Shown: positions 10,301-19,400 of the stretch, piece after piece | How the letters are laid out: every line of letters begins with the position of its first letter | Numbering within the stretch: the first letter of the stretch is position 1 | DNA from: Mixta sp031457955 | Lineage (GTDB): Bacteria; Pseudomonadota; Gammaproteobacteria; Enterobacterales; Enterobacteriaceae | Direction of reading: 5' to 3' | DNA length: 64,000 bases | NCBI RefSeq assembly: GCF_031457955.1 | Contig: NZ_JAVDXN010000014.1 | Location: 1-64,000, forward strand | The notes under the pieces: generated by a model | Seen by the model: only the letters and a program-made list of their open reading frames with translations | Database searches by the model: none | What the model was told of the DNA's origin: nothing | Program-made: the position numbers and the translations under genes

Positions 10301-12974
10301 TACTGCCGCCAGACTGTATTAGTCCACGGTCATTATTCACTGCGCCGCTGGCCAAAACCGTCATCTGCTGCCGGGCAGCCAGCAGCCCATCCTGGTTATT
10401 CAATTGCTCAATCGTCAGTATGGCATCGCCGTCTGCCACGATGTGGCCCTGCACGTTATCAAGATTTCCGCCGTTTATCGCCAGCGAACCTGCAGCCTGA
10501 ATGCCGCCGCTCTCGCCGGTTTGGCTGTTGTTGAGTCTGTAACCATGCGTATCAATCCGCATCGCCGCGCCGGACTGCATTAGCCCGTTAGTGTTATGCA
10601 GTTCGCCGCTGCTGACGGTAAGCGCATTCTGCGCCGCCATCACGCCATCGCGATTATTCAGAGCCTTCTCGCCCAACAGCAGTGAGATCGTGTTCCCGAT
10701 GAGTTTGCCCTGGCGGGTATCCAGGCCAGCCGCCGTTATTTGCAACGCCTGCGCGGCGGCAATCTGCCCGGCAACATTGCTCATCTGTTGGCTGCTGGAC
10801 AGCCGCGCCGCGCCCTGCTGCGTACTGATCTGACCGCCGTCATTGTTAAGCCGATTCGTGTTGACCGTGAGGTTATTGGCCGCCGCCAGCATGCCGTCAT
10901 GATTGTCGACCTGCCCGGATGCGGTTACCGTCAGGCTACCATTTTCAGCCGCCAGAATCCGGCCGCTGCGGTTGCCAAAGTGCATAGTATTCAACGATAT
11001 CGCACCGTTAGCCGCTATCAGCCCGCGCTGGTTATCGGTCTTCTCTCGCACGATCAGCGTCATCGCGCCCTGCCCATTCTGTATCAGTTGTCCGGCGCGA
11101 TTTGACAGGTTTCCGGCATCAATGCTGATATGGTTTGCCGCAGTGACGGCATCATCCAACACCAGCTTTTTACCGCCCAGCTTCAGCGCACCGGAAGAGA
11201 GCATATTGCCGTGATCGCCCTGCAACGTCGCGGCGGCGATCGATAACGTTCCGCTTCCGACGTGCGTGATTTCCCCGTCGCGGTTATCCAGCGAAGCAGA
11301 CTGAAGCGTGAGATCGACGGCGTTGGTGGCTATCTTTCCATTGCGGTTATTAATGCCATCCCGATGGTTTAGCATTAGCGCCTGCGCGCCGCTCTGAATC
11401 AGCTGCCCCTGTTGGTTATCAAACCGCCTGGCGGTAAGCGAAAGTTTATCTGCGGCTATTTTTCCAGTGGCGTTATCCAGCATTCCGGCCGTCGTCGCGG
11501 TCAGCGTGTCATCAGCTATTACCAATGCGGAAGCGGTGCTGAGGCGTCCCTGCCGGGCATCCAGGATAATATTGTTCGCCTTCGTCTGGCTGCCCGCTGC
11601 ATCCAGCCCTTGCCCTGTTGCGCGTAGCGTGCCGCCAGCCAGGCTCAGGCCATTCATCTCAAGTTTGCCGAAGGCGTTCAACGTGAGATCGCCACTGTTG
11701 CCCAGACCAGCATCAGGCTGTACGCCCGCCGCCAGCGCACTTTTGGCGCTGCTGGTCAGCGTCGAACCTGACAGCGTAACGTTATTGCGAGCGGCCACAG
11801 AGCCGCTGTTCTGCACCGCAGCAGACGCCGTTACCCTGGCGTCAGCCGATGCCCAAATGCTGCCGCTGTTGCTGAAATCTCCGCCACTCTTCGCCGTCAA
11901 ACTCTCTTGGCTGAGCATCCTGCCGCTGTTGATCACGCCGCTGGCGGAACTCAGCTGCAGAGCACCATAGCTGCTGAGTTCACCGCTGTTCTCGATACGT
12001 CCGTCAGCCGTCACCGTTACCAAACCCGCCTCGCTGCCAACATAGCCTGCGTTGCGCACGCCAACGCCCTGTTCCGTGGCGCGCAGGCGAATTTTTCCGG
12101 CATACATGCCGCCAACCTGCGCGACGTCGATGGCAAGCTGTGGTTTTAGCGAACCGTTATCGCTCTGCGCCGTGGTTTTATCATGCGCGGCGTCCACCTG
12201 GTTACGCCCGGCGGTAACGTTTAGATCATGGGCGTGAATTGCAGCGTTCACCTTTACCGCGCGGGCGATGATATCGGTGTAATCCTGGCGTGAAGCATCC
12301 AGCCCTCTGCCCTCGATCACTATTTCACCCCGATCCACCTGATAGCCGATCAGATTGCCATTACGCATCTGCGCCGTGCCGGTGGTCAGAGTGGTACGCC
12401 CGGCGTTGATAAAGCCACAGCCATTACAGGTAATACCCGACGGGCTGGCGATCACCACCTGCGCCCTGCGGCCTGCCACCTCGATATAGCCGTTCAGCCG
12501 ACTTGGATCGCGGGCGTTAACCTCATTGAGAATAATTTTGGCTTCACCCTTTGCCAGCCAAGGATTAGCGGCCACCATGCCGCCCAGCTGGGTGGAAGCA
12601 TGCGTGCGAGAGTTATTGAGAATCGCGCCTTTTTTATCGATGTCGAACCGGCTGTAGCTATTGCGAGAGACGCCGCCAGCGGACGGCGTCTGGATATTAA
12701 TTTGTGGCGTACCATTAGCACTAACCACTATTGTGGGTTGCCGTCTTCCCGGCGCAGATTTATCGGCCACAATCGTAGCCTGCGCCGTCTGCACGACGCC
12801 GAGCGCCAGCCACAGGCTAAAGCTCAGCACGCCCGGACGGGCGACCAGGCGACGGTGGTTATGACCTGTAGCGGAAGAAGGCGCTCCCCCCGAGCAGGCG
12901 CGCGCGATATCCGCTACCACCAGCAGCATGCCACGAACTTTGCTAAACACCACGCGGTACAAGAGCCTGTTCAT
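4335..12974 (-). CDS. cdiA: CdiA contact-dependent inhibition effector, body truncated before the toxin
   Basis: 2879 aa filament protein exported by two-partner secretion. Order: extended signal region (ESPR, about 1-65, MNRLLYRVVFSKVRG); TPS haemagglutinin domain (about 65-330, with NGCGFINAGRTTLTTG); a long FHA-1 repeat filament full of LNNRDG/LDNRDG units (about 330-1430); a Tyr/Pro-rich non-repetitive middle likely to hold receptor recognition (about 1430-1900); FHA-2 repeats (about 1950-2550); and a pretoxin region ending GGNLGQPVR-stop. A normal CdiA would continue for about 50 more pretoxin residues and then a VENN toxin; here the continuing sequence lies in the other frame from 4352 down. 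Start: ATG with AAGGA upstream. It may be phase-off or a decayed effector; the exported filament itself is intact and could still act as an adhesin. Confidence 0.9.
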   Translation of the reverse strand: MNRLLYRVVFSKVRGMLLVVADIARACSGGAPSSATGHNHRRLVARPGVLSFSLWLALGVVQTAQATIVADKSAPGRRQPTIVVSANGTPQINIQTPSAGGVSRNSYSRFDIDKKGAILNNSRTHASTQLGGMVAANPWLAKGEAKIILNEVNARDPSRLNGYIEVAGRRAQVVIASPSGITCNGCGFINAGRTTLTTGTAQMRNGNLIGYQVDRGEIVIEGRGLDASRQDYTDIIARAVKVNAAIHAHDLNVTAGRNQVDAAHDKTTAQSDNGSLKPQLAIDVAQVGGMYAGKIRLRATEQGVGVRNAGYVGSEAGLVTVTADGRIENSGELSSYGALQLSSASGVINSGRMLSQESLTAKSGGDFSNSGSIWASADARVTASAAVQNSGSVAARNNVTLSGSTLTSSAKSALAAGVQPDAGLGNSGDLTLNAFGKLEMNGLSLAGGTLRATGQGLDAAGSQTKANNIILDARQGRLSTASALVIADDTLTATTAGMLDNATGKIAADKLSLTARRFDNQQGQLIQSGAQALMLNHRDGINNRNGKIATNAVDLTLQSASLDNRDGEITHVGSGTLSIAAATLQGDHGNMLSSGALKLGGKKLVLDDAVTAANHISIDAGNLSNRAGQLIQNGQGAMTLIVREKTDNQRGLIAANGAISLNTMHFGNRSGRILAAENGSLTVTASGQVDNHDGMLAAANNLTVNTNRLNNDGGQISTQQGAARLSSSQQMSNVAGQIAAAQALQITAAGLDTRQGKLIGNTISLLLGEKALNNRDGVMAAQNALTVSSGELHNTNGLMQSGAAMRIDTHGYRLNNSQTGESGGIQAAGSLAINGGNLDNVQGHIVADGDAILTIEQLNNQDGLLAARQQMTVLASGAVNNDRGLIQSGGSMRLDAQQNALSNRNTQDGGGIISFGRLNVTAGAISNQNGMLGAARAADVQATAVDNRKGILASQSGMQLSAHALNNRDGTLSAGQKMALTLDGELDNNAGQVSAGGSLNAIAGQLQNARGMMVTGGEAQLNIGQIDNRHGQLVALGNFTLRSVSLNNDSGLLQSGSALILNAGQISNRESGETGGITSQNEMQINASALNNNGGMLLAGKQATLDTASFSNIAGTLATLGALKLSVQSDTDNQHGLIQGNGVVLDSAGHQLDNREGTVNSLAAMQMVMSGLNNQSGTLGAKSDINLQAAWLDNRNGGRVVGEGHADVTLERLLNNGGQIQTVGNLLVSAAQGVIDNMSGLLRSGATATLNAASLINRDTLKSEKGIEGRDIVINSRELDNAAGSVLAGQSLSIINHAKLDNRSGDLAAGGALALSGASLNLVNTAGIVKAGQQVTAQVDRLSGDGQLLSLGDMMLSSREAINNSGDMIANGNFTLTTPGSITNHGRLLAGAKLDLTSGKLLNAASGEIVAGYTWLTVANALNNQGLINGSGTRLLADTLTNSGTGRIYGDYLAIQASTLNNRAANGVAATIAGRKRVDIGAGTINNLDHALIYSDGELALGSRLNENGVATGQADQLNNHSSTIESAGSMALAARQLNNINDRFATEVVQISTEQITEYQHRGSPTRWSADEAGVFVDRNSSDRLLNLNTPDKTGHNNDNFYQYDYTRITKEDVIRESDPGKIFAGASLAVSADRVLNDKSQIVAGGTLGIAANSVDNVMPEGSRWISDKGTVIHYSRKSRKGKDSQRKSSAEYVPPTVIQSITLKPGRLEGGSQPEGSGLQIAAAQQQGTHVAIEDTGSVSATVVGSDIHPGLQNIAHVDSPSLGEMAEVNRPVVLKPGQQYEVPGKGEQATVVRVSGPNTRLPDTSLFKTHPEPEAGYLIETDPRFTNNKKWLGSDYMQNAFLHDGDNLHKHLGDGYYEQRLVREQVIALTGGRYLADYRDDEAQFKGLMNAGIAFGKQYNLIPGVALTAAQMSLLTEDMLWLVNTEVELADGTRQTVLVPQVYARVKKGDIDGSGALLGGQNLVMNLNGDLLNSGTISGREVVQLSAENITNQAGAIQGADISLLARTDINNVAGAIAGSHSVLANAGRDINIVSTTHSAGQDSFERTTLNRIAGIYVQGEDGKLSLSAGQDITLAGGQVINSGALSQTVLNAGRDLNLNAVMTSASDNLTWDKDNWLKQSVTQHAGSEVTGAGAVLLLAGQDIKAQVASVSAGDSLGAGAGRNITISAVTDSKNFESHHKSTGSNGAFSKTTITTHDTSTSETARGSQFSGDSVTMQAGNNLLVQGSSVVGNNEVRLTADNNLTITTAEEHGRESHQRQEKKAGLSGTGGIGVTYGTQQLKVTDSAQEVTHRGSTVGSVNGNVSLSAGNSLTVMGSDLVAGKDMALAGKDVSIVVAENNSTQTHTVEQRTNGLTLALSGTAGSALNTAVTQAKSIKDEGNGRILALKGVQAALSGVQAGQTVMLNQAQGGSPGSMVGVNLSYGSQSSKSEQTQRQSISQGSTLTAGNNLSVSTSAGDIRVQGSQLKVGNDAVLSASRDIIMTSAENISSLTGKNESHGGALGVGVNAGGGANGISLNASVNNARGKENGNGTTHTETTVDAGNHLSIVSGRDTTLTGAQVSGKSVTADVGRNLLLASEQDTDKYDSRQQSASAGGSISMGGGSGSLSLSRDKMHSDYASVQEQTGIFAGEGGFDVTVGARTQLDGAVIASTAAAENNRLETGTLGWRNIRNEAEYKVEHQSVGVSTGGSVGSQFVGNMANALLSGLNGSGSASSTTQAAVSEGRIVIRDNANQQQDTAGLSRDTENANPGLAQIFDKEREQQRLREAQLISEIGSQVADIARTQGKIIATKAANEKMASATQADRDRALAELKKQDPTKRYSDDDVTSQVYNHFYNQALSESKSGTGGAVQQAIQAATAAIQGLAGGNLGQPVR

Positions 12975-13035
12975 TGTTGAATTCCTTTTCTTCTGAATCT
13001 GCTAAATCAGCCGGGTATTGCAGGATCCGGGACAA

Positions 13036-13551
13036 TCACTGTTGCGATAACGGATACGCCTGTTTCCATTGCCGGATCTCGTCAACGGTAACCCGACGAC
13101 CATAAAACGTTTTAATCTGTCGGCCTTTGTCTCCGCCCCGATGCCAAAGCAAACGGGCAATATGATGAGGAAATATCTCTTCGCGCAGCAGGCGGAACAT
13201 CTGCGGGACATGGCCAAACGGTGCGATAAAGTCCCGAAACCACATGCGTTCGCCACAGCACCACGCGGCTTCCGGCAGGGAGAGAACGCCGTGATTCAGA
13301 TAGCGCCGCTCCATACTTTCATCCATCCACGCCCAGCTCAGAAAACAGACCGGGCGGTCGCCTTCCTGAACCAGTACGTACTGACGGCGCTTTATCACCG
13401 GCAGCAGTACCAGCGGCAGCACATGCAGCGGCGCATCCCGATGCATGTCCGAATGCATCCACAGCCAGACGGCGGCGCCCAATATTTCGGCCTCGCCATC
13501 TTCTCCGCCCAGCAGCAGCGGCGCATGCACGGTAAATCCCTTATAGCGCAT
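13036..13551 (-). CDS. cdiC: CdiC, HlyC-type toxin-activating lysine acyltransferase
   Basis: 171 aa matching the HlyC/RTX-activating acyltransferase family over its length: ILGAAVWLWMHSDMHRD near the N-terminus and ERMWFRDFIAPFG in the middle. His37 and Asp107 line up with the catalytic His and Asp of HlyC. The family moves a fatty acyl chain from acyl-ACP to lysines of a protoxin in the cytosol before export. It starts two bases after cdiB and ends about 60 bases before cdiA, so the three form one operon and CdiA is the natural substrate (inference). An acyltransferase is present in only some CDI loci. Confidence 0.85.
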   Translation of the reverse strand: MRYKGFTVHAPLLLGGEDGEAEILGAAVWLWMHSDMHRDAPLHVLPLVLLPVIKRRQYVLVQEGDRPVCFLSWAWMDESMERRYLNHGVLSLPEAAWCCGERMWFRDFIAPFGHVPQMFRLLREEIFPHHIARLLWHRGGDKGRQIKTFYGRRVTVDEIRQWKQAYPLSQQ

Positions 13552-13553
13552 GG

Positions 13554-15233
13554 TCAGATATCCATATTCAGGTTGAAACCAAAGGTCGCCGGGCTGGTTT
13601 TAAACCCGGGTGGACGCGAAAACGGCACGCCGGCAAACAGGTCATAACTTACCCGCCACAGGCTGCCGCGCAATCCTGCCGCGCCGCCAGCCAGATGGTT
13701 GCCTACCAGAGATTGCGACCCTTTACCGGCCACTTCGCCATAATCGGCGGCAAGGTAAAATTCGCCTCCCGACAGCGGCAAACGCCAGGATAAATCATTG
13801 CGCACCATCCAGCCGCGATCGGCGTTGAGGGTGCGCTCACCGTCAAAGCCGCGCACTGTCCAGCGCCCTCCGATAGAGAATTGCTCCTGCGTGGTTAATG
13901 GCGTATTGCTGGTCTGGCGCTGCCAGGCCACGTCATAGCGGAAGTTTTCTCTGACCAGCGTAAAAGGCAGGCTCAGGCGGGCATCGGTGTGCAGAATGCG
14001 GCTCAGCGCCGTGCCTTCATTAAACAACTCTTCCTGCGCGGGCTGCGCGCCAAACCAGCGGGTACCACGCTGATAGCTGATGCCTGCATCAAGCGTCGCC
14101 GAACCGATATAGTGGCGATGCTGAAGCCCCGCTTTCCATGAGGAGATGTGACGACGCTGAACGGTGACTTCGGTATCGTTGACATAGTTACGGGTGGTAC
14201 GGGTTTGTACGTCCCAGGTGAGCGTGGTTTTTTGCGCGCTGCTGCGGTGTAATACCCGACTGAGCTGTGCGCTTAGCGTCCTGCTTTTGCCGCCGTAGCG
14301 GTAATCCTCCGTCAGGCCCGCTACCGTCTGATGATAGTGATAGTCGCTGCCGGTTAATGAGAGTGACCACCAGCCAACCGGCACAGACCACCAGGCGCTG
14401 AGGTTCTGGTTACTTTTTTCCCTTCCGGGCTGTAAATCGTGGGTTAGTGAGAACCAGAACAGATCGCTGAGCGCTAGCGGATTATCAAGCGAGAGCGTCA
14501 AACCGCCCTGATAGCGTCCGGTGGCGATAGTACCAGCATCATCCAGCGACATCCCCAGCCGCCAAAACTTACGCTGCTGGCGAGTAATAATAATATCGCT
14601 CTCGCCCGGCTGCGCTGCCGGAACTATCTCCATTTCCGCCTGCACGGTCGGCAGGCGTTGCAGGTTTTCCAGCCCCTGCTCGATATCGCGCAGATCAAGT
14701 AAATCACCCTCATGGGCAGGAAAAGCGCCATACGGCCAGAACCAGCGGCTGCTGTCCGGCGTCATCACCACATAACGGATTTGGCCCGGCACGATAGTCA
14801 GCCGCAGCTGGCCGGTTTTTAAATCCTGCGCGGGAGCCAACACGCGGGTGGTTGTCCAGCCGTGGGAGATAATCTGGTTTTGCAGCGAACTCATCAGCAG
14901 GTTAATCCCCTGCGTGCCGAGGCACTTTCCGATCGCCCGATCCGCCAGCTTTTGCAACGGCAGCCAGTGAGGAAGCGCCTGCTGGCCTTGCAGCGTTACC
15001 TGATTAATCGTGAAGCAGGGGCTCTCGCTGGGAAAGGTAATCCGCCCGGACATTGCCGCTGGCGGGAATAAGCGCACATCGGGGACGGGCGGAGTCAGCT
15101 GCTCTTTTAAGGCCTGCTGGCGCTGCTGCTGCAGGATAAACTGCTCGTCGCCGGGAGCGGCAGAAAAAGCCACGCCGGAAAATAGCGCGAACAGGAAATA
15201 TATATTCCTGTGAAATAGTAGATTGAATTCCAT
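13554..15233 (-). CDS. cdiB: CdiB, two-partner secretion outer-membrane transporter
   Basis: 559 aa, the usual TpsB (ShlB/FhaC/HecB) length. A signal peptide (LFALFSGVAFSAA) is followed by a Gln-rich plug-like helix (FILQQQRQQALKEQL), two POTRA-like domains (from FTINQVTLQGQQALPHW to RLTIVPG), and a 16-strand barrel containing the conserved WTVRGFDGERTL motif, whose Arg locks loop 6. It ends with alternating hydrophobic residues (FGFNLNMDI). It secretes CdiA across the outer membrane. It is first in the operon and preceded by a 378-base A+T-rich region. Confidence 0.93.
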   Translation of the reverse strand: MEFNLLFHRNIYFLFALFSGVAFSAAPGDEQFILQQQRQQALKEQLTPPVPDVRLFPPAAMSGRITFPSESPCFTINQVTLQGQQALPHWLPLQKLADRAIGKCLGTQGINLLMSSLQNQIISHGWTTTRVLAPAQDLKTGQLRLTIVPGQIRYVVMTPDSSRWFWPYGAFPAHEGDLLDLRDIEQGLENLQRLPTVQAEMEIVPAAQPGESDIIITRQQRKFWRLGMSLDDAGTIATGRYQGGLTLSLDNPLALSDLFWFSLTHDLQPGREKSNQNLSAWWSVPVGWWSLSLTGSDYHYHQTVAGLTEDYRYGGKSRTLSAQLSRVLHRSSAQKTTLTWDVQTRTTRNYVNDTEVTVQRRHISSWKAGLQHRHYIGSATLDAGISYQRGTRWFGAQPAQEELFNEGTALSRILHTDARLSLPFTLVRENFRYDVAWQRQTSNTPLTTQEQFSIGGRWTVRGFDGERTLNADRGWMVRNDLSWRLPLSGGEFYLAADYGEVAGKGSQSLVGNHLAGGAAGLRGSLWRVSYDLFAGVPFSRPPGFKTSPATFGFNLNMDI

Positions 15234-15611
15234 TTCGACCTAACCTTGCGAGGTAAATGATATACCTCAGCGAATGAACGTTACGCCGCATAGAATAATC
15301 TATCGTTTAATTTGATATCCATGAAAATATGCAGGAAAACTTAAAAATGAGAAGACCATCGAAAATAGCAACTGAAATGACAGACATTGCAGCGAAAACT
15401 TCAGAAAACGCCGCACATCGTTACCATGCTATATATATTAAAAAACATGATAAAAAATAAAATCATTAATATTGTGCTTTCATTTCTACACCATTAATTA
15501 TTAACGCAAAGCGTTACCGACAACGATAATAAATAGTCATACCCCGCTAGCGGTTCCGGCGATTTAAACAGCCGAAACCTCAAACAATAACCCAGCGCGG
15601 CAATACGCCAG
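15234..15611 (-). promoter_or_regulatory. A+T-rich upstream region of the cdi operon
   Basis: There is no gene in these 378 bases. The stretch around 15420-15500 is strongly A+T-rich (TATATATATTAAAAAAC, then ATAAAATCATTAATATT), and a perfect small palindrome TAACGC-AAA-GCGTTA lies at 15502-15516. This composition next to a GC-rich operon suggests the cdi promoter and silencing by H-NS (inference). No single promoter can be chosen with confidence. Confidence 0.45.
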
Positions 15612-15926
15612 TCAGCCAAGCTTCAGCAGCACCATTCCTGCGGTAATCATCAGCAGCCCCACGCAACCTTTTTTACCAAGGGGCTGTTTGAAAATAATCC
15701 AGCCGGTTAAGGCTGTCAGCAGGATGCCGCAGCCGCCCCAAATGGCGTAAGCGGTGGCCATATCCAGCCCTTTCAGCGCCTGCGACAGCGCGGTAAACGA
15801 GGCAAAAATAAACAGTAACCCCACCACGCCAGGCAGCTTTTTCGCCATACCCTCTGAGCGTTGCAGAAAACCGTTGGCGGTCACTTCCAGCACAATGGCG
15901 ATGGCCAGATAAAAATAAGCAGCCAT
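15612..15926 (-). CDS. mdtI: MdtI, SMR-family spermidine exporter subunit
   Basis: 104 aa with four membrane helices, a small multidrug resistance protein. Motifs: LAIAIVLEVTANGFL with the membrane-embedded Glu used for coupling, TALSQALKGLDMATAYAIWG, and a last helix ending AGMVLLKLG. MdtI pairs with MdtJ to export spermidine using the proton gradient (known for E. coli). I chose the ATG at 15926, preceded by GGAGAG at eight bases, rather than the upstream GTG. mdtJ ends two bases before it, so the two are co-translated. Confidence 0.87.
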   Translation of the reverse strand: MAAYFYLAIAIVLEVTANGFLQRSEGMAKKLPGVVGLLFIFASFTALSQALKGLDMATAYAIWGGCGILLTALTGWIIFKQPLGKKGCVGLLMITAGMVLLKLG

Positions 15927-15928
15927 CG

Positions 15929-16267
15929 TCAACACTCTCCGTGTTCGTTTTCAGCAATGTTTACCAGCAGCACGCCGCCCAATAACAGCAGAATCGCGAC
16001 AAACTGCATTACGCTAAGCTGCTCTTTAAAGAAAATGCTGCCGATCGCCGCCACTGCTAACAGCCCCAGCGACTCCCAGGTGGCATAGGCGACCGCCAGG
16101 GCAATTTTTTTCAGCGCCAGCGCCATAAAAGTAAAAGAAAGACCAATGGAAAAATACATCAGCACCATGCCTGCCCAGTTAGCTTCTCTGGAAAGTAACT
16201 TCATCACTACAACGCTGCTCACTTCTGCCACTATCGCCAGAAAAAGATAACACCAGGCTCTGGACAC
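15929..16267 (-). CDS. mdtJ: MdtJ, SMR-family spermidine exporter subunit
   Basis: 112 aa, four helices, partner of MdtI. It shows LFLAIVAEVSSVVVMKL with the coupling Glu, FMALALKKIALAVAYATWES and AILLLLGGVLLVNIAE. The open frame extends upstream, but the GTG at 16267 (VSRAWCYLF) is preceded by GGTGGAG at a good distance and fits family length. SpeG, which acetylates spermidine, is encoded at 48.6 kb, so both polyamine detoxification routes are in this window although unlinked. Confidence 0.85.
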   Translation of the reverse strand: MSRAWCYLFLAIVAEVSSVVVMKLLSREANWAGMVLMYFSIGLSFTFMALALKKIALAVAYATWESLGLLAVAAIGSIFFKEQLSVMQFVAILLLLGGVLLVNIAENEHGEC

Positions 16268-16423
16268 CGTTTCTCCACCTTTATTGAATACCAGGCCGGA
16301 TAGTGTACCTCGGGAGCGTGACGGTAAGATAAAGCTAAAAAACCAGAAAGGCGGCACGCATTAACCCTGCGTGCTTTTTTACTGCCCGGGCGCGAGGCCG
16401 CGGGCAGTGTCAGGTAAAAGCGC

Positions 16424-19400
16424 TTAACGGTCGGCGGTGGAGTTAGCGTGCTGCTGGCGCGTGGCGCGATGGCTGGTGAGATAATGCTTCACCAGCACGA
16501 AAAACAGCGGCACAAAAAACAGCGCCAGCACCGTGCCAGCCAGCGTACCACCGATAATACCGGTGCCGATGGCGATACGGCTGTTAGCGCCCGCTCCAGT
16601 CGCTACCGCCAGCGGCGTCACGCCTGCGATAAAGGCCAGCGAAGTCATGATAATCGGGCGCAGGCGGGTGCGCGCCGCCTGCAACGTCGCCGCACTCAGC
16701 GAGCGCCCCTGTTTGACCGCATCCTCAGCAAACTCAATAATCAAAATAGCGTTTTTGGAGGTCAGGCCAACCGTGGTCAGCAGCGCCACCTGAAAATAGA
16801 TATCGTTGCTCAGCCCGCGCAGGCTAACGGCCAGCAAAGTGCCCAGTACGCCCAGCGGCACCGCCAGCAGTACCGAAAACGGAATGGACCAGCTCTCATA
16901 AAGCGCCGCCAGACAGAGAAACACCACCAGCACCGAGATGGCATACAGCGCGGTTGACTGCCCTCCCGCCTGTTTCTCCTGCAGCGACAGCCCGCTCCAT
17001 GCGCCTGTCGTCCCGGCCGGCAGCTGGTTAGCCAGCCGCTCAATGGTATTCATCGCATCACCGGAGCTGTAACCTTCGGCGTTCTGCCCCTGGATTTCAA
17101 ATGAGGCGGAGCCGTTATAGCGATTCAGCGTTTCCGGCCCCATGGTCCAGCGGGTCGAAGCGATAGCTGAAAATGGCGTCATGCCGTTATCAGCGTTGCG
17201 GATATACCAGTTATTTAAATCAGACGGCGCAGAGCGATAAGGCGCATCGGCCTGAATATAAACGCGTTTAACGCGTCCGCGATCGATAAAGTCATTGATA
17301 TAAGCGCCGCCCCAGGCGCTGGTCAGCGTACTGGTCACATCATTCAGCTGAAGTCCAAGCGCGACCGCTTTACTGGTATCGATATCGATCTGCAACTGTG
17401 GCGTCTGCGGCAGAATATTAGCCCTGACGGCGGTCAGCGCCGGGCTTTGCGCCGCTTTCTGCAACAGCTGGTCACGCAATGAGGCCAGCTCGCTGCGGGT
17501 AGTGCCGCCGCTGGCCAGCAGCTCATAGGTAAAGCCGTTGTTCTGGCCCAAACCCGGAACGGAAGGCGGCGTCAACGCAAACACCTGCGCGTCACGAATC
17601 GAAGAAAGCGCAGCCGTGGCGCGGGCGGCGATCGCCCCGGCGGAATTAGCCGTGCCTTCGCGCTCGTCCCAGTTTTTTAATTTAATAAAAGCCATTCCGG
17701 CGTTCTGCGCTGCGCCGCTGAAGTTAAAGCCGTTGATAGTAAATATCACATCAACATTCTCTTTTTCCTCGCTAAGAAACCAGTCGATGATCTGCTGGTT
17801 AACCGCCTCCGTACGGTTCGACGTTGCGCCTGCGGGAAGGGTCGCCTGTAGCATAATGCTGCCCTGATCTTCCGTAGGCAGAAAGCTGCCCGGCAGGCGG
17901 GTAAACATCACGAACAGCACAACGCCTATCGCGCCATACAGCGCGATCAGGATAAGCGGGCGGCGTAGCGTTGCCAGAACCTTATGGCGATATTTACGCT
18001 CGGTCGCCGCATAAAAGCGGTTAAACCCACCGAAAAACCCACGGCGATGCGGTTTTACCGGCTTAAGCAGCATGCCGCAAAGCGCAGGCGTTAACGTCAG
18101 CGCCACCACCACCGAAAGCACCATCGCGGCAATAATCGTCACCGAGAACTGGCGGTAGATAACGCCGGTTGAACCGGCAAAAAACGCCATCGGCAGAAAC
18201 ACAGCGGAAAGCACCAGCGCAATGGCCACCAGCGCGCCGGATATCTCGCCCATCGACTTCTCGGTGGCTTCCCGCGCCGGTAAGCCTTCGTCATGCATAA
18301 TGCGCTCGACGTTCTCTACCACCACAATGGCGTCATCCACCAGCAGGCCGATCGCCAGCACCATCGCGAACAGCGTCAGCGTGTTAATGGTATAACCGAA
18401 CAGCGCCAGCACGCCGAAGGTGCCCAACAGCACCACCGGCACCGCCAGTGCCGGAATAATAGTGGCGCGCATGTTCTGCAAAAACAGGTACATCACCACG
18501 ATCACCAGCGCGATCGCTTCAATCAGGGTCACCACCACATCCTGCACGGAGATCTTAATGAAGTCGGTGCTGTCCAGCGCGTAAGCCACTTCATAGCCTG
18601 CAGGCATGGAATGGCGATACTCTTCCACCTTCTGTTTAACCAGCGTGGCGGTATCCAGCGCGTTCGCGCCCGGCGCCAGCATCACGCCCACGCCCGCAGC
18701 CGGATGACCGTTCAGCCGGGTAGACATATCATAAGACTCGCTGCCCAGCTCAACGCGCGCCACGTCTCCGACGCGCACAATCGCCCCGTTGCGATCGCTT
18801 TTTACGATGATATTGCGAAACTGTTCCGGCGTTTGCAGGCGCGACTGCGCGCGCACTGTGGCGGTCAGCTGCTGATTATCTGGCGAAGGCAGCCCGCCGA
18901 TTTTACCGGCGGAAATTTGAATGTTTTGCGCCTGGATCGCCGCGGAGACATCCGCCGGCTGTAGCGAAAACGAGGCCAGCTTGTAAGGGTCCAGCCAGAT
19001 GCGCATTGCGTACTGACCGCCAAACACCTGAATATCCCCCACCCCTTCCGTACGGGCAAGCGGCTCCTGCATATTACTCACCAGCCAGTCGCCAATATCG
19101 TTACTGCTGCTTTTATTGCTGGTGTCATACAGCCCCATCACCAGCAAAAAGTTGGACTGCGATTTGGTTACGGTCACGCCAAGCTGTTGTACTTCGCTGG
19201 GCAAGCGCGACAGCGCCTGCTGCACTTTATTCTGCACCTGCACCTGCGCCGTATCGGGATCGGTGCCCTGGCTAAAGGTCACCGTTACGGTAACGCTTCC
19301 CCGCGAGCTGCTGCTGGAGGTGAAATAGAGCAGGTTATCCAGCCCGGTCAGCTGTTGCTCAATCACCTGCGTCACGCTGTTTTCCAGCGTTTCGGCGGAT

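Noticed and set aside
10000..12000. Regularly spaced repeats resembling a repeat array
   Set aside because: These are the FHA-1 coding repeats of CdiA (LNNRDG-type units), not CRISPR repeats; spacing and sequence vary and the frame is open.
16355..16380. Hairpin GCACGC/GCGTGC followed by TTTTTT on the plus strand
   Set aside because: It looks like a terminator, but no plus-strand gene precedes it; the genes on both sides run leftward, so no function was assigned.
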